Source: Sphingomonas changnyeongensis (lineage in GTDB: Bacteria; Pseudomonadota; Alphaproteobacteria; Sphingomonadales; Sphingomonadaceae). From it: 64,000 bases of DNA. The position numbers and the translations under genes were made by a program. The stretch covers positions 1,992,501 to 2,056,500 of the forward strand of contig NZ_CP047895.1 of NCBI RefSeq assembly GCF_009913435.1, written 5' to 3'. Under the pieces are notes generated by a model that saw nothing but the letters and a program-made list of their open reading frames with translations, searched no databases and had not been told where the DNA came from. Shown here piece by piece: positions 61,637 to 64,000 of this stretch (its first letter is position 1; every line of letters begins with the position of its first letter).

Positions 61637-62934
61637 AGGCGCTGCTGATGCTGGGGGCGGCGCTGGCCGCTGCGGTCCCCGCCGGGGCCGAGACGATCGC
61701 GATTGTCGGCGGGCGCGTGGCGCTGGGCGACGGATCGGCACCGATCGACACGGGTACTGTCATCCTGCGCGACGGGCGCATCGTTGCTGCAGGTGCCGCG
61801 GTCGCGGTGCCGGCGGGGGCGCGGGTGATCGACGCCAGGGGCAAATGGGTGGCGCCGGGCTTTGTCGCCGGCTTCACCCGCCTTGGCCTGGTCGAGGTCG
61901 ATGCGGTCGATGACACCAACGACACCGCCGCGCGCGGTTCGCCCTATTCGGCGGCAATCGACATCGAGCCGGGCATCAACCCGCGCGTGTCGGCGATCGC
62001 GGTTAGCCGCGCGGGCGGCGTGACCCGTGCGGTCGTTGCGCCTGAAACCGCGAACGAGATCTTTGCCGGTCAGGGCGCGGTGATCGACACCGGCGACGAT
62101 ATGGACGCGGTGACGGTGCCGCGCGCGTTCCAGTTCGTCGAACTGGGAGAGGCGGGCGCGCGCGAGGCCGGGGGCAGCCGTCCGGCGGCGATCCTCGAGT
62201 TCCGCACCAAGCTGCGCGCGGCGCAGGCCTATGCCCGCAATCCGGCCGGCTATGGCGGCGACAGCAAGGATGCGCTGCTGCCGGCGGCCGATGCCGCCGC
62301 TCTGGTGGCGGTGGTCGACGGGCGCGTGCCGCTGCTCGTCCATGTCGAAAGCGCGTCCGACATCCTGACCGTGCTGCGCCTGAAGCGCGAGTTCGCCGCG
62401 CTGCGCCTCGTGCTCGTCGGCGCGTCCGAAGGCTGGATGGTCGCGCGCGAGATCGCGGCGGCGCGGGTGCCGGTGCTGGCCTCGGCGCTCAACGATCTGC
62501 CGGCATCGTTCGAGATGCTGGCCGCTACCCAGTCCAATATCGGCCGTCTGCGCGCGGCCGGCGTCACGGTCGGGATCGGCATGATCGACGACAATGAGGC
62601 GCGGCAGGCACGTTATGTCGCCCAATATGCCGGCAATCTGGTCGCGCTGTCGCGCATTCCGGGCGCGGGCGGGATGAGCTGGGGCGATGCGCTGGCCGCG
62701 ATCACCTCCGCTCCCGCAGAGGCGCTGGGGCTGGGCGGCGAGATCGGCTCGCTGCGTCCGGGCCGGCGCGCCGACGTGGTGCTGTGGAGCGGCGACCCGC
62801 TTGAGCTGCAGAGCAAGGCGGAGCGGGTGTGGATCGACGGCGTCGAGCAGCCGCTCGGCACCCGCCAGACGCGGCTGCGCGACCGCTATCTGCAGCCGCA
62901 GGAGGGCGATCTGCCCAAGGCCTATCAGCGCTGA
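61633..62934 (+). CDS. Amidohydrolase-like protein lacking the HxH metal site
   Basis: This 433-residue paralogue of the preceding gene has a signal peptide (residues 1-19). The amidohydrolase composite domain is clear (GDGSAPIDTGTVILRDGRI; C-terminal LGGEIGSLRPGRRADVVLWSG). At the position of HxH it has AGFTRLG (residues 79-85), and the later His and Asp ligands are also missing. It is therefore probably non-catalytic and may form a heteromer with its ATGA-coupled neighbour. Confidence 0.85.
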   Translation: MKALLMLGAALAAAVPAGAETIAIVGGRVALGDGSAPIDTGTVILRDGRIVAAGAAVAVPAGARVIDARGKWVAPGFVAGFTRLGLVEVDAVDDTNDTAARGSPYSAAIDIEPGINPRVSAIAVSRAGGVTRAVVAPETANEIFAGQGAVIDTGDDMDAVTVPRAFQFVELGEAGAREAGGSRPAAILEFRTKLRAAQAYARNPAGYGGDSKDALLPAADAAALVAVVDGRVPLLVHVESASDILTVLRLKREFAALRLVLVGASEGWMVAREIAAARVPVLASALNDLPASFEMLAATQSNIGRLRAAGVTVGIGMIDDNEARQARYVAQYAGNLVALSRIPGAGGMSWGDALAAITSAPAEALGLGGEIGSLRPGRRADVVLWSGDPLELQSKAERVWIDGVEQPLGTRQTRLRDRYLQPQEGDLPKAYQR

Positions 62935-62992
62935 GGTGCGGCGGGCCGGATAGTCGGGAACGAACGGGGCGAAAACGAACGGGGAGGGGCGG

Positions 62993-63694
62993 ATGAACGG
63001 GTTGGGCCTGGTCTGGCTTGGCGTGGGTGGTTTTGTCGGCACCCATCTGCTCCTGTCGCATCCGCTGCGCGCGCCGCTTGTCACCCGGCTGGGCGAAAAG
63101 GGCTTTCAGGGCCTGTATTCGCTGGTCGCCTTTGCGACCTTCGGGCTGATGGTCTGGGCGCTGAAACGCATCGGGCCGGAGGCGCTTTTGTGGTCGCCGC
63201 CCGGCTGGGCATGGCCGGTCGCAAGCGGGATCATGCTGGTTGCCAGCATCCTGCTTGCGGGATCGATGGTCGGCAATCCGGCGCTGCCGGGCATGCCGCA
63301 CGATTCGTCGGGTCCGCGCGGCGTGCTGGCGATCACCCGCCATCCGATGATGTGGGGCTTTGCGCTATGGGCGCTGGTGCACGGCCTGATCTGGCCGCAG
63401 CCCTCGGTGCTGATCCTGACCGGGGGGATCGCACTGCTCGCGCTCACGGGTGCCGCCGGTCAGGATGCCAAGAAATCGCGGCTCCAGCCGGATTTCTGGC
63501 CTGGCTGGCGCGCGCGCACGGCCTTTGTACCCTTTACCGGGCCGGCACCGGCCAGCGCGATGTGGCCGGGCTGGCGGGTGCTGGCGGCAGGGGTGTTGCT
63601 GTGGCTCGCCGCCACATGGCTGCACCCGGTTGCGGGTGCCCCGACCGTCGGCATCTGGGCAACGGCCGGGGACGCGGCAGCGGTTACAGCCTGA
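62993..63694 (+). CDS. NnrU-family membrane protein
   Basis: This 233-residue protein has about six membrane segments. The pattern GFQGLYSLVAFATFGLM, the conserved GVLAITRHPMMWGFALWALVHG and the C-terminal VPFTGPAPAS are NnrU features. NnrU was found beside nitrite and nitric oxide reductase genes in denitrifiers; no such genes are present here. Its exact role is unknown. It converges with the aldo/keto reductase gene, overlapping by 11 bp. Confidence 0.88.
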   Translation: MNGLGLVWLGVGGFVGTHLLLSHPLRAPLVTRLGEKGFQGLYSLVAFATFGLMVWALKRIGPEALLWSPPGWAWPVASGIMLVASILLAGSMVGNPALPGMPHDSSGPRGVLAITRHPMMWGFALWALVHGLIWPQPSVLILTGGIALLALTGAAGQDAKKSRLQPDFWPGWRARTAFVPFTGPAPASAMWPGWRVLAAGVLLWLAATWLHPVAGAPTVGIWATAGDAAAVTA

Positions 63695-64000
63695 CCATCC
63701 GCAGCCCGCGCTCGCCATAGCGCGGCCCCGCCGCCGCGCCGGGCGGCACGGCAGCCGATAGATCGGCCAGATCCGCGCTGCTCAGCACCAGATCGGCCGC
63801 CGCCACGCTGTCGCGCATCGTTTCGCGCCGCTTGACGCCCGGGATCGGCACGATGTGTTCCCCCTGCGCGATCAGCCAGGCGAGCGCGACCTGGGCCAGG
63901 CTTGCGCCCACCCGTTCGGCGACCGCGCCGATCGCATCGACGATGCGCAGATTGGCCGGCAGATTCTCGTCCGAATAGCGCGGATCATTGTGCCGCCAGT
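63684..64000 (-). CDS. Aldo/keto reductase, C-terminal part
   Basis: The C-terminal 104 residues of an aldo/keto reductase run in from beyond the window (from 63998) on the minus strand. The visible stretch contains PANLRIVDAIGAVAERVGAS, then LAQVALAWLIAQGEHIVPIPG and the NADPH-binding VKRRETMRDSVAAADLVLS. These are typical of the family (AKR11/AKR13-like). The N-terminus and catalytic tetrad lie outside. It overlaps nnrU by 11 bp at the 3' ends. Confidence 0.9.
   Translation of the reverse strand, partial: WRHNDPRYSDENLPANLRIVDAIGAVAERVGASLAQVALAWLIAQGEHIVPIPGVKRRETMRDSVAAADLVLSSADLADLSAAVPPGAAAGPRYGERGLRMVRL

Overview
The window is one stretch of high-GC (about two thirds G+C) chromosomal DNA from an alphaproteobacterium, most likely Sphingomonadales (Sphingomonas or a close relative). 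The evidence is the clpP-clpX-lon-hupB order, the lepB-rnc-era operon, a polyhydroxybutyrate-type acetoacetyl-CoA reductase, proteins with the PEPxxWA form of the PEP-CTERM sorting tail, and an exosortase A-associated gene set. Most of it is core housekeeping sequence. I see no prophage, transposase, integrase or CRISPR array.

Layout. 1-2.5 kb: end of pgi, then lepB-rnc-era, translationally coupled. 2.5-5.0 kb (minus): purC-purS-purQ followed by an FNR-type oxygen sensor. 5.3-13.9 kb: a PEP-CTERM gene broken by a one-base frameshift, a CAP-domain protein, an orphan molybdenum hydroxylase subunit coupled to hemH, phbB, a ribbon-helix-helix protein, a prolyl oligopeptidase and a small periplasmic protein. 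14-18.6 kb: guaA, a divergent HxlR regulator/quinone reductase pair, an ArsC/Spx-like protein, trxB. 18.7-22.9 kb: acyl carrier protein, GNAT/FemAB-like transferase, acyl-CoA ligase and PLP decarboxylase of the exosortase A-associated type. 23-30.4 kb: tRNA-Leu, tig, clpP, clpX, lon, hupB, tRNA-Val (protein quality control, with heat-shock-like promoters before clpP and lon). 30.5-36.9 kb: marR, a DUF2490-type porin-like protein, truA, fmt, recR, def, rmuC, a SWIB protein. 37-43.3 kb: a second PEPxxWA-CTERM protein, ffh-rpsP-rimM, PilZ, an array of 30-bp repeats, malate synthase G. 43.5-48.7 kb: TolC/ABC/HlyD type I secretion operon and a small membrane protein. 48.8-53.7 kb: msrA, galU, wecB, UDP-sugar epimerase, threonylcarbamoyl-AMP synthase. 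53.7-64 kb: acyl-CoA dehydrogenase, phosphoesterase, GntR regulator, nitroreductase, M48 protease, a POT peptide transporter with two amidohydrolase-like proteins, NnrU, and the end of an aldo/keto reductase.

Connections. The two PEPxxWA-CTERM proteins, the exosortase-associated ligase/decarboxylase/ACP/GNAT set and the sugar-nucleotide genes (galU, wecB, epimerase) all fit an exopolysaccharide-linked protein-sorting system whose sortase lies outside the window. The POT transporter and the two overlapping amidohydrolases look like a peptide-uptake and hydrolysis operon.

The most consequential anomaly is a recurring one-base loss inside short C or G runs at the 3' ends of otherwise intact genes (near 5786, 9010 and 40691, and probably 47074). 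Each shifts a gene out of a plausible terminus. In three of the four, restoring the base recovers a recognisable tail or a 4-bp ATGA overlap. Residual homopolymer sequencing error is the simplest explanation. Two copies of a 53-bp palindromic REP-like element and several short tandem repeats next to gene ends are the main unexplained noncoding structures.
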